Shown one piece after another: positions 1 to 8,120 of a stretch of DNA of 64,000 nt; the stretch's first letter is position 1; each line of letters starts with the position of its first letter. Location of the stretch: contig CANJMI010000020.1 of the NCBI GenBank assembly GCA_947475525.1, positions 47,177 through 111,176 of the forward strand, given 5' to 3'. The translations under genes were made by a program, and so were the position numbers. Origin of the DNA: Polyangiaceae bacterium. Lineage in GTDB: Bacteria; Myxococcota_A; Polyangia; Polyangiales; Polyangiaceae. The notes beneath the pieces were generated by a model. That model was not told the DNA's origin, ran no database searches, and saw nothing but the letters and a program-made list of their open reading frames with translations.

Positions 1-1217
1 TGCTGATGGACGCGGAGCAGTCGGGGCGCATCAAGCCCGGTGACACGTTGATCGAGCCCACGAGCGGCAACACCGGCATCGGCCTCGCCCTCGCGGCCGC
101 GGTGCGCGGCTACCGGCTGATCATCACGATGCCGGAGAAGATGAGCCAGGAAAAGCAGGTGGTCCTCGAGGCCCTCGGTGCCGAGATCATCCGCACGCCG
201 ACCGAAGCGGCATGGGATGCACCCGAGAGCCACATCGGAGTCGCGCGCCGCTTGCGGGACGTCCTCCCCAACGCCCACATTCTGGACCAGTACGCAAACC
301 CGTCGAACCCGCTTGCGCACGAAGAAGGCACCGGCCGCGAGATCATCGACCAGTGCGAGGGCAAACTCGACGTCGTCGTGATGACCGCGGGCACGGGCGG
401 CACCATCTCGGGTGTCGCGCGCGTCATCAAGCGTGAACTCCCGCATGTGAAGATCATTGGTGTTGACCCCGAAGGCTCGATCCTCGCGGGACCGGGCGAC
501 ATCAAGAGCTACAAAGTCGAAGGCATCGGCTACGACTTCATCCCCGACGTGTTCGACCGCTCGCTCGTCGACGAGTGGATTAAATCGAACGACCGCGACT
601 CGTTCCGAACAGCGCGGCAGCTCATCCGCCAAGAAGGCTTGCTCTGCGGCGGCTCGTGCGGCGCGGCAGTCTGGGCGGCGCGCCAGGTCGCGATGCGGAT
701 GAAGCCTGGCCAGCGCGTGGTCGCCGTGCTTGCGGACTCGATCCGCAACTACCTGAGCAAGTTCGCCTCGGACGCGTGGATGCGGCAGAACCAGTTCACC
801 GACAGCGAGCTCGACCTCGGCACGATCGGCGACGTCCTTCGAAAGATGAGCCGCAATGCGGTTATCACCGTGAACGTCACCGACTCGATCCGCGAGGCGC
901 TCGCGAAGTTCAAGGCGCACGGCATCTCGCAAATTCCGGTACTCGACGAGCAAATACTCGCGGGGATCCTCACCGAGTCGGATCTCTTGCAGCACATGGT
1001 CTCCGGCCGCGTGAACCAAGAGACGAAGGTCGCCGAGGTCATGCAGCGCCGCGTCTCGACCGTCTCCGTCCACGCGAATGCCGCCGAATTGCCTCGCATT
1101 TTCGAACGCGGCGAGGTTGCCCTCGTCACGGATGAGAATCGCCGCGTGCTCGGGATCCTGACGAAGCTCGACCTCATCGAGCTGCTCGCCGCGAACCGCA
1201 CCCCCGCCGCCGTGTGA
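1..1217 (+). CDS. cbs: Cystathionine beta-synthase with C-terminal CBS-domain pair (5' truncated)
   Basis: Pyridoxal-phosphate enzyme expected to condense serine and homocysteine into cystathionine (transsulfuration, cytoplasm). The frame is already open at base 3, so the true start and the PLP-binding lysine lie outside the window. Visible are the substrate loop TSGNTG, the phosphate loop GTGGT, and a GGSCG loop where relatives usually have GGSSG. From about visible residue 285 the protein continues into two CBS motifs, normally a ligand-sensing module. It ends at TGA 1215-1217, convergent with the asparaginase gene 20 bp away. A CBS-domain cysteine synthase is the main alternative, since the two families share these loops. 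Confidence 0.85.
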   Translation, partial: LMDAEQSGRIKPGDTLIEPTSGNTGIGLALAAAVRGYRLIITMPEKMSQEKQVVLEALGAEIIRTPTEAAWDAPESHIGVARRLRDVLPNAHILDQYANPSNPLAHEEGTGREIIDQCEGKLDVVVMTAGTGGTISGVARVIKRELPHVKIIGVDPEGSILAGPGDIKSYKVEGIGYDFIPDVFDRSLVDEWIKSNDRDSFRTARQLIRQEGLLCGGSCGAAVWAARQVAMRMKPGQRVVAVLADSIRNYLSKFASDAWMRQNQFTDSELDLGTIGDVLRKMSRNAVITVNVTDSIREALAKFKAHGISQIPVLDEQILAGILTESDLLQHMVSGRVNQETKVAEVMQRRVSTVSVHANAAELPRIFERGEVALVTDENRRVLGILTKLDLIELLAANRTPAAV

Positions 1218-1237
1218 ACCCACAGCGCTCGCGGCCG

Positions 1238-2173
1238 CTAGCCTAGGAGGAAGCCCTTCGCCATGTCGCGGTTGGCGACGACGGCGTGCCCCGTACGCCC
1301 CGCGATCAGGAGGCCGATGTCGACCTCGTGCGGGAACATCGCCACCGCGCGCGCGCCGGCTTCGTTGGGGGACACCCCGGCGGCGAGCCAGTCATAAACC
1401 GTCTTCGCGAGCACGCGCCGGGCGATTTCTTCGCCAACGCCGGTGCACGCAACCGCGCCCTCCGGCCCGGCAAAGAGTCCGCACCCGAGAATGGGGCTGT
1501 CACCCACACGCCCGCGCAGCATGTACACCGTGCCGCCCGTCGATGCCGTGGCGGCAAAGTTACCGGCAGCGTCGCGCACGACAGCCCCGACGGTGTCGCA
1601 GTGTTTTTCACCGGCGAAGTTCCAGAGGGCGGCGACCTTACCGTCAAGCCACGGGGCCGCATCCTCGGCGTAGACCCCGTCGCCTTTCCCTTCGAGTTCG
1701 GCCATCGCGCGAACGAATTTGCTGCGAGCCCGCTCGGTGACGACGTCGTACGCCACAAATCCGAGCCGCCGCGCGAACGCCGTCGCTCCCTCGCCGACCA
1801 GCATCAAATGCGGCGTTTCCATCACGCGGGCCGCGACGAGCACTGGATTTCGTACGCCTTCGATGCACCCAACCGCACCGAAGCGCGCGTCGCTCGTCAT
1901 CACCGCCGCATCCATCTGCGCCGTCATGCCGTCGAGGCGCAGGTTCGAACCCGTCCCGGCGTTGAACCGCTCATCGTCCTCGAGTAGCCGCGTCGCCTCG
2001 AGTGCCGCCGCCAGCGCGTCGCCGCCCTCTGCGAGCCTAGCCGCCGCTTCGGCCGCGGTGACGCAGCCGTCCGAATAGGCCGACGGCGAAGCCGCACCGC
2101 CGTGAGTGAGCACGAGCCACGGGCCGCGGGCTTCGGAGCCATCGGTCGCCGAACCAATCCGCAGGTCAGGCAC
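1238..2173 (-). CDS. iaaA: Isoaspartyl peptidase / L-asparaginase (Ntn-hydrolase)
   Basis: Plant-type asparaginase family; these precursors cleave themselves before a threonine and hydrolyse beta-aspartyl dipeptides. The expected nucleophile is Thr194 in HCDTVGAVV, followed by the family's STGG segment. The N-terminal LTHGGAAS and FNAGTGSNL motifs are also present; 311 aa is the normal length. The start is GTG at 2173, and the first 8 bases overlap the end of cyanophycin synthetase (stop 2166-2168), so it is translationally coupled and last in the operon. In context the natural substrate is probably beta-Asp-Arg released by cyanophycinase; that role is inferred from position, the family assignment from sequence. 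Confidence 0.9.
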   Translation of the reverse strand: MPDLRIGSATDGSEARGPWLVLTHGGAASPSAYSDGCVTAAEAAARLAEGGDALAAALEATRLLEDDERFNAGTGSNLRLDGMTAQMDAAVMTSDARFGAVGCIEGVRNPVLVAARVMETPHLMLVGEGATAFARRLGFVAYDVVTERARSKFVRAMAELEGKGDGVYAEDAAPWLDGKVAALWNFAGEKHCDTVGAVVRDAAGNFAATASTGGTVYMLRGRVGDSPILGCGLFAGPEGAVACTGVGEEIARRVLAKTVYDWLAAGVSPNEAGARAVAMFPHEVDIGLLIAGRTGHAVVANRDMAKGFLLG

Positions 2174-4880
2174 CGTTCAGCTCCGAGCGCGTGACCATGC
2201 TCCCGCCGAGCGAGCCCGGTTGGTCTTTGCCGAAATAGATAACCTTTTTCCAGGCGGCTGCAGCGTCATCCGCGAAGAGCACGAGCAGATCACCGGGCTC
2301 GGCCATCGCGAGGGCAAGATCGATCGCGGGGGGTTCCTCCGCCTCGATGACGATCCGCTCCGTGGCGAGGCCGCCTAGCAAGAGCCCTTCGACCACGAGT
2401 CCCGCGGACTCGCCCGGGGGACGACCACGGCGATTCGGATCATCTTTCACGATGACGAAATCGAAGGCGCCTGCCGCGACGCGACCGAGCTCGATGATGT
2501 CCTCGTCACGACGGTCACCGACGGCGCCGATGACGCCGATGGCACGCTTGCGCCGCATGTTGATGACGAGCTCCGCCATCGCGGCCATCGCAGCGGGGTT
2601 ATGCCCGTAGTCGACGATGACCCGAAACGGATGCTCGTCGAACACGTTGCAGCGCCCGGGTGCCTGGAAAAACGAAGTCGAGAAGGTTCGAAGTCCCTGG
2701 CGAATGTGCTCCAGCGAAATCCCGAGTGAAAAGGCGACCGCGGCCGCCGCGAGGGCGTTCTCGACGTTGAATTTTGCCTTGCCCTCGAGGGTCGCGGGGA
2801 TCAAATGCGACCAAATCAACGGCATGTGACGCTCACCGTCGTAGAGGGTCAGCATCTCGCCGTTCACACCGTGCTCGATGCCGGCGGCCCGCCCACCGCG
2901 GCGGACATGTTCCCTCACGAATTCGTTGTTCGGATCGCGGGTGAACCACATCAGCTGACCGGAAGCCCGCTCGGCCATGGCGCGAACGAGCGGGACATCG
3001 GCGTTGAGCACGCTCGTGCCGTCATCGTGCGTGACCTCGACGACCAGCCGTTTGATGAAGGACATCTCCTCCACGGTATCGATGCCCCGCAAGCCGAGAT
3101 GATCGGCCGAGACGTTGAGCACGCAGCCGACATCGCAACGATCCCAGCCGAGGCCTTCGCGGAGAATGCCGCCGCGCGCGGTCTCGAGCACGGCCGCATC
3201 GAGGGTGGGATCCGTGAGCACGACACGCGCACTCCATGGTCCGGTCATGTCACCTTTGAGCACGCGCTCGCCGTCGATGTAGATGCCGTCGGTCGTCGTC
3301 AGCCCGACCTTCTTTCCGCTCATCTTCAAGATGTGAGCGACCATCCGGCTCGTGGTCGTCTTGCCGTTCGTGCCTGTGATCGCCGCCAGTGGGATGCGCC
3401 CGCGCGCTTGTCCCCGCGAACCGCTGACCGCACCGACCGTGGCGGGGTAGAGCATGTCGATGACGGGAGCTGCGACGTTCCGAGGTTTGCCCTCGGTCGG
3501 CGCAAGATGCATGCGAAATCCCGGTGCCGCGTTAACTTCGATGATGCAACCGCGCTGCTCTCGGAGTGACCGCGAGATGTCCGGGCAGACGATGTCGATG
3601 CCCGTCACGTCGAGGCCGATGACCTTCGCCGCACGCAGCGCGATGTCGACGTTGTCGGGGTGAATGACGTCGGTGCGATCCACGGCCGTTCCGCCGGTCG
3701 AGAGGTTGCCGGTCGAACGCAGCGCAAAGACCTGACCTGATTCGAGCGTCGTCTCTTTCGTGTAGCCGGCGAGCGTCATCAAGCGCTCGGCCTGATGATC
3801 GAACTCGATGCGGGTGAGCACCTTTTCGTGACCAACACCGCGACGCGGATCGGCGTTCAGGCGTTCGACGAGCCCGGCGATCGTCGATGAGCCGTCGCCC
3901 ACAACATGGCCCGGTACGCGCTCGGACACGGCCACGACACGGTCACCGATCACGAGCACGCGGTGGTCGTTGCCCTCGAAGAACTCCTCGACAAGAACGT
4001 AGCTTGAGAGTTCGTAGGCTTTCTCGAACGCGGCGCGCACGGCATCAGGCTCGGTCAAGTTCAGCGAGACGCCGCGGCCATGCGACAAGTCCATCGGTTT
4101 TACGACGACCGGGCAGTCGAGCCGAGCCGCAATCGCCACCGCGTCGTCGGCGTCGTACGCGCGTTCGTGGCGCGGCGTCGGCAATCCCGCGCGACTGAGC
4201 AAACTGGCGGTCAGATCTTTGTCTTGCGCGATCTCGACTCCGATGTGGCTCGTCTTGCTCGTGATGGTCGCTTGAATGCGCTGCTGATGAACGCCCCAGC
4301 CAAGCTGCACGAGGCTCTGATCATTCAGCCGCAACGTGGGGATCCCGCGGCGCTTCGCCTCTTCGACGATGCTGCGGGTCGAGGGGCCGAAGGCGACACG
4401 CTCGGCGAGCCGCGCGAGGTCCTCCACCTGGCTGGCGAGGTCGATCGGCGGACGATGGTCTGGGAACTCCGGCGGAAGGAGGCTGCACAAGAAGTCGAGC
4501 GAGAGCTCACATGCGCGTCGGCCGACACGCTCTTCTTCGTAGCTGACGATCACGTGGTAGACGCCTTCGCGGCCCGCCGTGCGCGTCTTTCCGTACGTCA
4601 CCGGCGTGCCCGCGAGGCACTGCAGTTCGAGCGCAACGTGCTCGGCAATGTGGCCAAACCACGTGCCATCCTCGAGGCGCCGCACGAAGCCGCCGGGCTC
4701 ACCGTACGAGCAGCCGTGCTCGTGGAGCGTGGGGATCGCCGCGAGCAGCGCGGGCACAAAACCAGGCAATTTATCGCTCGGATACGCTTCGAGCGTCTCG
4801 AGATCGAGGGTCATGCGGATGAGGGGCCGGTAGCCGTAAGGACTCGGGCCGCGATAGACGCGCGTCTCAATCAGTTTCAT
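2166..4880 (-). CDS. cphA: Cyanophycin synthetase
   Basis: ATP-dependent enzyme that builds the storage polymer cyanophycin (poly-Asp backbone with Arg side groups). 904 aa, full length. Order: N-terminal domain with a HIAEHVALELQ segment, the region where CphA1 enzymes can carry a cryptic metallopeptidase site; ATP-grasp domain about residues 205-470 (VVVKP, IIEVNAAPG); Mur-ligase-like domain with P-loop GTNGKTTT at about 502-509 and a C-terminal ligase domain. An upstream ATG at 4907 is in frame, but the start at 4880 begins with the conserved MKLIETRVYRGP and has an AGAGG ribosome site 8 bases before it. It overlaps the cphB stop by 14 bases and the iaaA start by 8. Confidence 0.95.
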   Translation of the reverse strand: MKLIETRVYRGPSPYGYRPLIRMTLDLETLEAYPSDKLPGFVPALLAAIPTLHEHGCSYGEPGGFVRRLEDGTWFGHIAEHVALELQCLAGTPVTYGKTRTAGREGVYHVIVSYEEERVGRRACELSLDFLCSLLPPEFPDHRPPIDLASQVEDLARLAERVAFGPSTRSIVEEAKRRGIPTLRLNDQSLVQLGWGVHQQRIQATITSKTSHIGVEIAQDKDLTASLLSRAGLPTPRHERAYDADDAVAIAARLDCPVVVKPMDLSHGRGVSLNLTEPDAVRAAFEKAYELSSYVLVEEFFEGNDHRVLVIGDRVVAVSERVPGHVVGDGSSTIAGLVERLNADPRRGVGHEKVLTRIEFDHQAERLMTLAGYTKETTLESGQVFALRSTGNLSTGGTAVDRTDVIHPDNVDIALRAAKVIGLDVTGIDIVCPDISRSLREQRGCIIEVNAAPGFRMHLAPTEGKPRNVAAPVIDMLYPATVGAVSGSRGQARGRIPLAAITGTNGKTTTSRMVAHILKMSGKKVGLTTTDGIYIDGERVLKGDMTGPWSARVVLTDPTLDAAVLETARGGILREGLGWDRCDVGCVLNVSADHLGLRGIDTVEEMSFIKRLVVEVTHDDGTSVLNADVPLVRAMAERASGQLMWFTRDPNNEFVREHVRRGGRAAGIEHGVNGEMLTLYDGERHMPLIWSHLIPATLEGKAKFNVENALAAAAVAFSLGISLEHIRQGLRTFSTSFFQAPGRCNVFDEHPFRVIVDYGHNPAAMAAMAELVINMRRKRAIGVIGAVGDRRDEDIIELGRVAAGAFDFVIVKDDPNRRGRPPGESAGLVVEGLLLGGLATERIVIEAEEPPAIDLALAMAEPGDLLVLFADDAAAAWKKVIYFGKDQPGSLGGSMVTRSELNGA

Positions 4881-5931
4881 CGGGATGCCTCTTTGTGGGA
4901 GCTGCAACGGGCTTGACCGAACGGGGCTTCGTCACCGGGGGCTTGATGCTCTCGGCGGGACCGAGCTTCGTCGCTTCCCACGTCGGGCGCCGAGCGTCGA
5001 CGTCGTAGCCGAGCCCGGCGGTCAACACGTGCACCTCGAGCCCGAGGACGGTGGCAGGCGCGTTGTTCGGAGTCTCGTGGATGTCGGTGTGGAGGAGCTT
5101 CGAGCCGTCGATCACCGTGACCGTGCCGCGGCCGATCACCTTCATTTTGTTCGCGCCATCGAGAACCACAGCCGTGTCCTCGTCGATGCCCACGCCGATC
5201 AAGAACGGGTTGAGGGCCACGGCGGCGAACAGCCGACCGATGCGGTGACGCTGCGCGAAATGCTGGTCGATGACGATGCGTTTGGTGAGGCCGAGCCCTG
5301 GCGCCATCGTCACGCTTTGACGACGCGGGGCGTAACCCGAGCGGCCCTGCGCGATCATGTGCTCGCAAATCACCGACGCTCCTGCCGACGTGCCCGCGAC
5401 GAGCATGCCGTCACGATGCGCGCGCCGGATGCGTTGCGCGAGGGCCGTGCCGCCGAGGAGGCTGACGATGCGCCCTTGTGCACCACCCGTAAAAAACGCG
5501 GCCGTGCATCCATCGAGCAACGCCACCGTCTCGGGAGAGCTCGCGTCGGCCCGCTCGTTCACCCAAACGGTACGAACTTCGGCCCCGAGCTCGCCAAAGA
5601 TCGCGCGGTATGTCGCCTCGATCTCGAGCGGGATTTGGGAGGCCGTCGGGAAGAGCGCGACCACCGCTTTCTTCCCGCCCGCAAGCGCGACGACCTGGCT
5701 CAATATCGCCCGGCTACCCACTTTGTCCTCGGCCCCGCCGATCGCCACGAGCGCACCCCGCCGCGACGCGTGCTCCGAGGGCCGCGAGACCAACGTCAGT
5801 CGTGAGCGCTGCCCGGGGGACTTGCCCCCGCCGAACCCCGAGCGCCCGTTCTTCTTGGAATTGTTCGCGGCCACGATGCCCGAAGGGCTACCACGTCGCT
5901 CGCGCGGTCGCGATACCCTGCGGCCGTTCAA
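4867..5931 (-). CDS. cphB: Cyanophycinase (S51 serine peptidase)
   Basis: Exopeptidase that degrades cyanophycin to beta-Asp-Arg dipeptides. The nucleophile motif GTSAGAS is present (Ser183 counted from base 5931), with the GGAEDK and FFTGGAQGR motifs of cyanophycinases. The longest frame begins at a TTG (5931) that overlaps the stop of the preceding DUF6484-like gene; GTG at 5874 would remove 19 basic residues and is an equally good start. A roughly 45-residue Lys/Pro-rich tail follows the catalytic domain. The gene lies between the DUF6484-like gene and cphA with overlaps on both sides, so synthesis and degradation enzymes are made from one message. Confidence 0.92.
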   Translation of the reverse strand: MNGRRVSRPRERRGSPSGIVAANNSKKNGRSGFGGGKSPGQRSRLTLVSRPSEHASRRGALVAIGGAEDKVGSRAILSQVVALAGGKKAVVALFPTASQIPLEIEATYRAIFGELGAEVRTVWVNERADASSPETVALLDGCTAAFFTGGAQGRIVSLLGGTALAQRIRRAHRDGMLVAGTSAGASVICEHMIAQGRSGYAPRRQSVTMAPGLGLTKRIVIDQHFAQRHRIGRLFAAVALNPFLIGVGIDEDTAVVLDGANKMKVIGRGTVTVIDGSKLLHTDIHETPNNAPATVLGLEVHVLTAGLGYDVDARRPTWEATKLGPAESIKPPVTKPRSVKPVAAPTKRHPDETD

Positions 5932-6461
5932 TTCAGGCGGAGGACGCGCCCGACGATACGGAACAGACCGCGCGAGACGGCGCTTATCCGAGACCCCATC
6001 ACCTCGACGTCGCCGTCGCTCTTCAGTCGAAGGCCGGATTTGCCGCTGCGAAGGAGGATTTCTTTCCGCCCGTGCAGCTCGATCGAGTCCGCCTCGAATT
6101 TCAGCACCTCGGGCCGACGGGTCTGAAGGACCCCGGCGACCATCGGAACTTCCCCGGGAACGTGCTCGACGAGGACCATACCCCCCGCCGCAAGCGCGTC
6201 ATCGAGAAGCCCGAGCTCGACCTCGGGCGCCACCCATGCGCGCACCCGCTGGCCTGCTCCACGAAACGCGATGAAGGCATCACGCCCCTCGAGCCCGACC
6301 AGCCGAGCGGTGCGAATCGCCGCAAAAGACTCAGCCTCCGAGCGGCGCGCCGAATAGACGACCTCGTCGAGCAAGGCCGAGGCCGACGGCTCCACCTCCG
6401 ACGCCTCGGTAGCGTCGAGCACGATCGGTAGTGAACCGCGGCGGCCGTCCGAGGAGGTCAT
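5928..6461 (-). CDS. DUF6484-like protein, type VI secretion-associated family
   Basis: 177 aa. The middle part (RTARLVGLEGRDAFIAF through GMVLVEHV and MVAGVLQTR) resembles DUF6484, a small domain found in proteins encoded near VgrG and other type VI secretion genes. The C-terminal 60 residues have the alternating pattern of a VgrG-like beta-helix (ILLRSGKSGLRLKSDGDVEVMG). ATG 6461 overlaps the stop of the upstream lipoprotein gene (ATGA), and its own stop touches the TTG start of cyanophycinase. No type VI secretion gene is visible nearby, so its presence in a cyanophycin operon is unexpected. Family call is from remembered sequence pattern and not from a search. Confidence 0.6.
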   Translation of the reverse strand: MTSSDGRRGSLPIVLDATEASEVEPSASALLDEVVYSARRSEAESFAAIRTARLVGLEGRDAFIAFRGAGQRVRAWVAPEVELGLLDDALAAGGMVLVEHVPGEVPMVAGVLQTRRPEVLKFEADSIELHGRKEILLRSGKSGLRLKSDGDVEVMGSRISAVSRGLFRIVGRVLRLN

Positions 6462-6790
6462 CGTCGGTCCGAGGCGGCTTCGATGCACGCCTCGACTGAG
6501 TCGTCTTCGTCGTCGCACGAATTGCGGTACTTGCCGGCATCGCACGTGCCGGAGCGCTCGACGCAATCGGCTTCCCTCGTGAAAGCATCGGCGCAGTCGT
6601 AAGCCGCCGCGGTGTCCTCGGCCGCGCCCAGGTCGATCGCGCAGGCGTCGATGTCGGCGTCGTTGCCCCCCTCGCATTGAATCTTCGCTTCGCAAAAGCT
6701 CCGAGCCTGGCCCTTGCACGCGACGAGCCCCGGGGCCGCAGCGAGCGCGAACCAAACGCCCACGTGCACGAGCTTCACTGATGAAAACAT
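6458..6790 (-). CDS. Small Cys-rich lipoprotein
   Basis: 110 aa, no recognised domain. The N-terminus is a lipoprotein signal: short hydrophobic stretch VGVWFALAAAPG ending in lipobox LVAC (Cys25). The mature part is acidic with about seven more cysteines spaced as in small disulfide-stabilised myxobacterial surface proteins (FCEAKIQCEGG, ACAIDLG, YDCADAF, DCVERSGTC). ATG at 6790 is preferred over an in-frame ATG at 6826 because it places the signal peptide at the start. It is the first gene of the cyanophycin operon and its stop overlaps the next start (ATGA). Envelope location is inferred from the lipobox; function unknown. Confidence 0.7.
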   Translation of the reverse strand: MFSSVKLVHVGVWFALAAAPGLVACKGQARSFCEAKIQCEGGNDADIDACAIDLGAAEDTAAAYDCADAFTREADCVERSGTCDAGKYRNSCDDEDDSVEACIEAASDRR

Positions 6791-6892
6791 GCAGTCGTGA
6801 TAAATCCCCTTCGGGCCGCGCGTCAACCCGGCCCGCCCGCCTGCCCTTTATTTATCCTCAGTGGCCGACTTTCAGTTCCCGATATCTAAAAT

Positions 6893-6923
6893 AATCTATT
6901 GAAACGTATATATTCAGTAGATT
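6893..6923. promoter_or_regulatory. AT-rich palindrome, candidate operator in a divergent promoter region
   Basis: An inverted repeat with 11-base arms (AATCTATTGAA and TTCAGTAGATT, one mismatch) around a 9-base centre ACGTATATA. It sits in a strikingly AT-rich stretch (about 6840-6936) between the divergent cyanophycin operon and the methyltransferase gene, ending 13 bases before the ATG at 6937. Size and symmetry fit a dimeric regulator site; which gene it controls is not shown. Confidence 0.45.
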
Positions 6924-6936
6924 CAGCTAAACGACC

Positions 6937-8109
6937 ATGAGCCCACCTGCCCTGATTCTTCGAAAAAAACTCGAGCGGTCGATCGCCCAAGGACACCCGT
7001 GGCTCTGGCGAGACGCGCTCAGCGAGCACGAGCTCGGCCCGGGAACGGTGGTCGACATCCACGACCGACGGGGCGCATTCCTCGCGCGCGGCTTGACGGA
7101 CTCGGGGCCCATCGGTGTGCGCCTCTGGACAACCGATCCTCGTGAATCCATCGGGGCTACGCTCTTCGCCCGCCGATTCCTCGAGGCCCGCGCGCTACGA
7201 GCACGAGTGACGCCGGCCTACACGAATGGCCTCCGCTTGCTGCATGGCGAAGGCGACCGAACCCCCGGCGTCGTTTGCGATGTCTACGGGACCGTCGCGG
7301 TGCTCAAGCTCGACGGCGAAGGCATTGCCGCCTGGCGCGACGCCATCGTTGACGCCTTGAGAGCCCCGCTCGCCGAGCTCGGCGCGGAGACGCTTTTACT
7401 GCGGAGCGGACGACGCGAAGAAGCGCGGTCCGAGACGGTGTGGGGGACGGCACCCTCGGCCCCCATCGCGTTCGAAGAACGCGGCATGACGCTGTGGGTC
7501 GATGTGGTGCACGGGCAAAAGACCGGCATGTTCCTCGACCACCGCGAGTCGCGCTTACGCGTGCGCGAAGTTAGCCGGGACGCGCGGGTGTTGAACCTGT
7601 TCGGGTACACGGGGGCGTTCTCAATCGCCGCGGGACTGGGCGGCGCGCGTACGGTCGATACGGTGGATCTTGCGGGTCCGGCGCTCGAGCTCGCGGACCG
7701 CGGTTGGGCATCGAATGGCCTCGAGGTCGCGCGCCACAAGTCCCATCGGGCCGACGCGTTCGTGTACCTCGACCAAGCGGCCGCACGACGGACGCGCTGG
7801 GACGTGATCATCGCCGACCCACCGAGTTTTGCACCGAACGAGGAGGCGCTCGAAGCTGCACTTGCGAGCTACCGGAAGCTTCACGCCGCGTGCCTTACGG
7901 TGCTCGCGCCGGGCGGCCTCTATCTTGGCGCATCGTGTTCCAGTCACGTGCGTCGCGACGCATTCGACGAGACAATCCTGGCCGGCGCCGCGCGGGCTCG
8001 CCGTCCGCTGCAGCTGCTCGACTCGTGGGGTGCCGCGCCCGACCATCCGCGCTTGCCCGCATTTCCGGAAGGCGACTATTTGAAGTCGACCCTCGTACGC
8101 GCGTGGTAG
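6937..8109 (+). CDS. RlmI/RlmK-like class I SAM-dependent 23S rRNA methyltransferase
   Basis: 390 aa, the usual length of RlmI-type m5C methyltransferases. An N-terminal PUA-like domain (residues 1-75, including GHPWLWRDAL) is followed by a linker and a Rossmann methyltransferase domain: VLNLFGYTGAFSIAAG for SAM binding and IIADPPSF as the DPP(S/F) catalytic motif. A conserved GQKTGMFLDHRESR segment precedes the SAM motif. The ATG follows the palindrome at 6893-6923. The downstream RlmN-like gene starts 11 bases after the stop, so the two rRNA modification enzymes and mobA probably share a transcript. Exact target base cannot be told from sequence alone. Confidence 0.85.
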   Translation: MSPPALILRKKLERSIAQGHPWLWRDALSEHELGPGTVVDIHDRRGAFLARGLTDSGPIGVRLWTTDPRESIGATLFARRFLEARALRARVTPAYTNGLRLLHGEGDRTPGVVCDVYGTVAVLKLDGEGIAAWRDAIVDALRAPLAELGAETLLLRSGRREEARSETVWGTAPSAPIAFEERGMTLWVDVVHGQKTGMFLDHRESRLRVREVSRDARVLNLFGYTGAFSIAAGLGGARTVDTVDLAGPALELADRGWASNGLEVARHKSHRADAFVYLDQAAARRTRWDVIIADPPSFAPNEEALEAALASYRKLHAACLTVLAPGGLYLGASCSSHVRRDAFDETILAGAARARRPLQLLDSWGAAPDHPRLPAFPEGDYLKSTLVRAW

Positions 8110-8120
8110 ACGCGTCCCCT

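Noticed and set aside
2805..4916. Open frames antisense to cyanophycin synthetase
   Set aside because: cphA has all its domains and P-loop intact on the other strand; the frames lack any domain.
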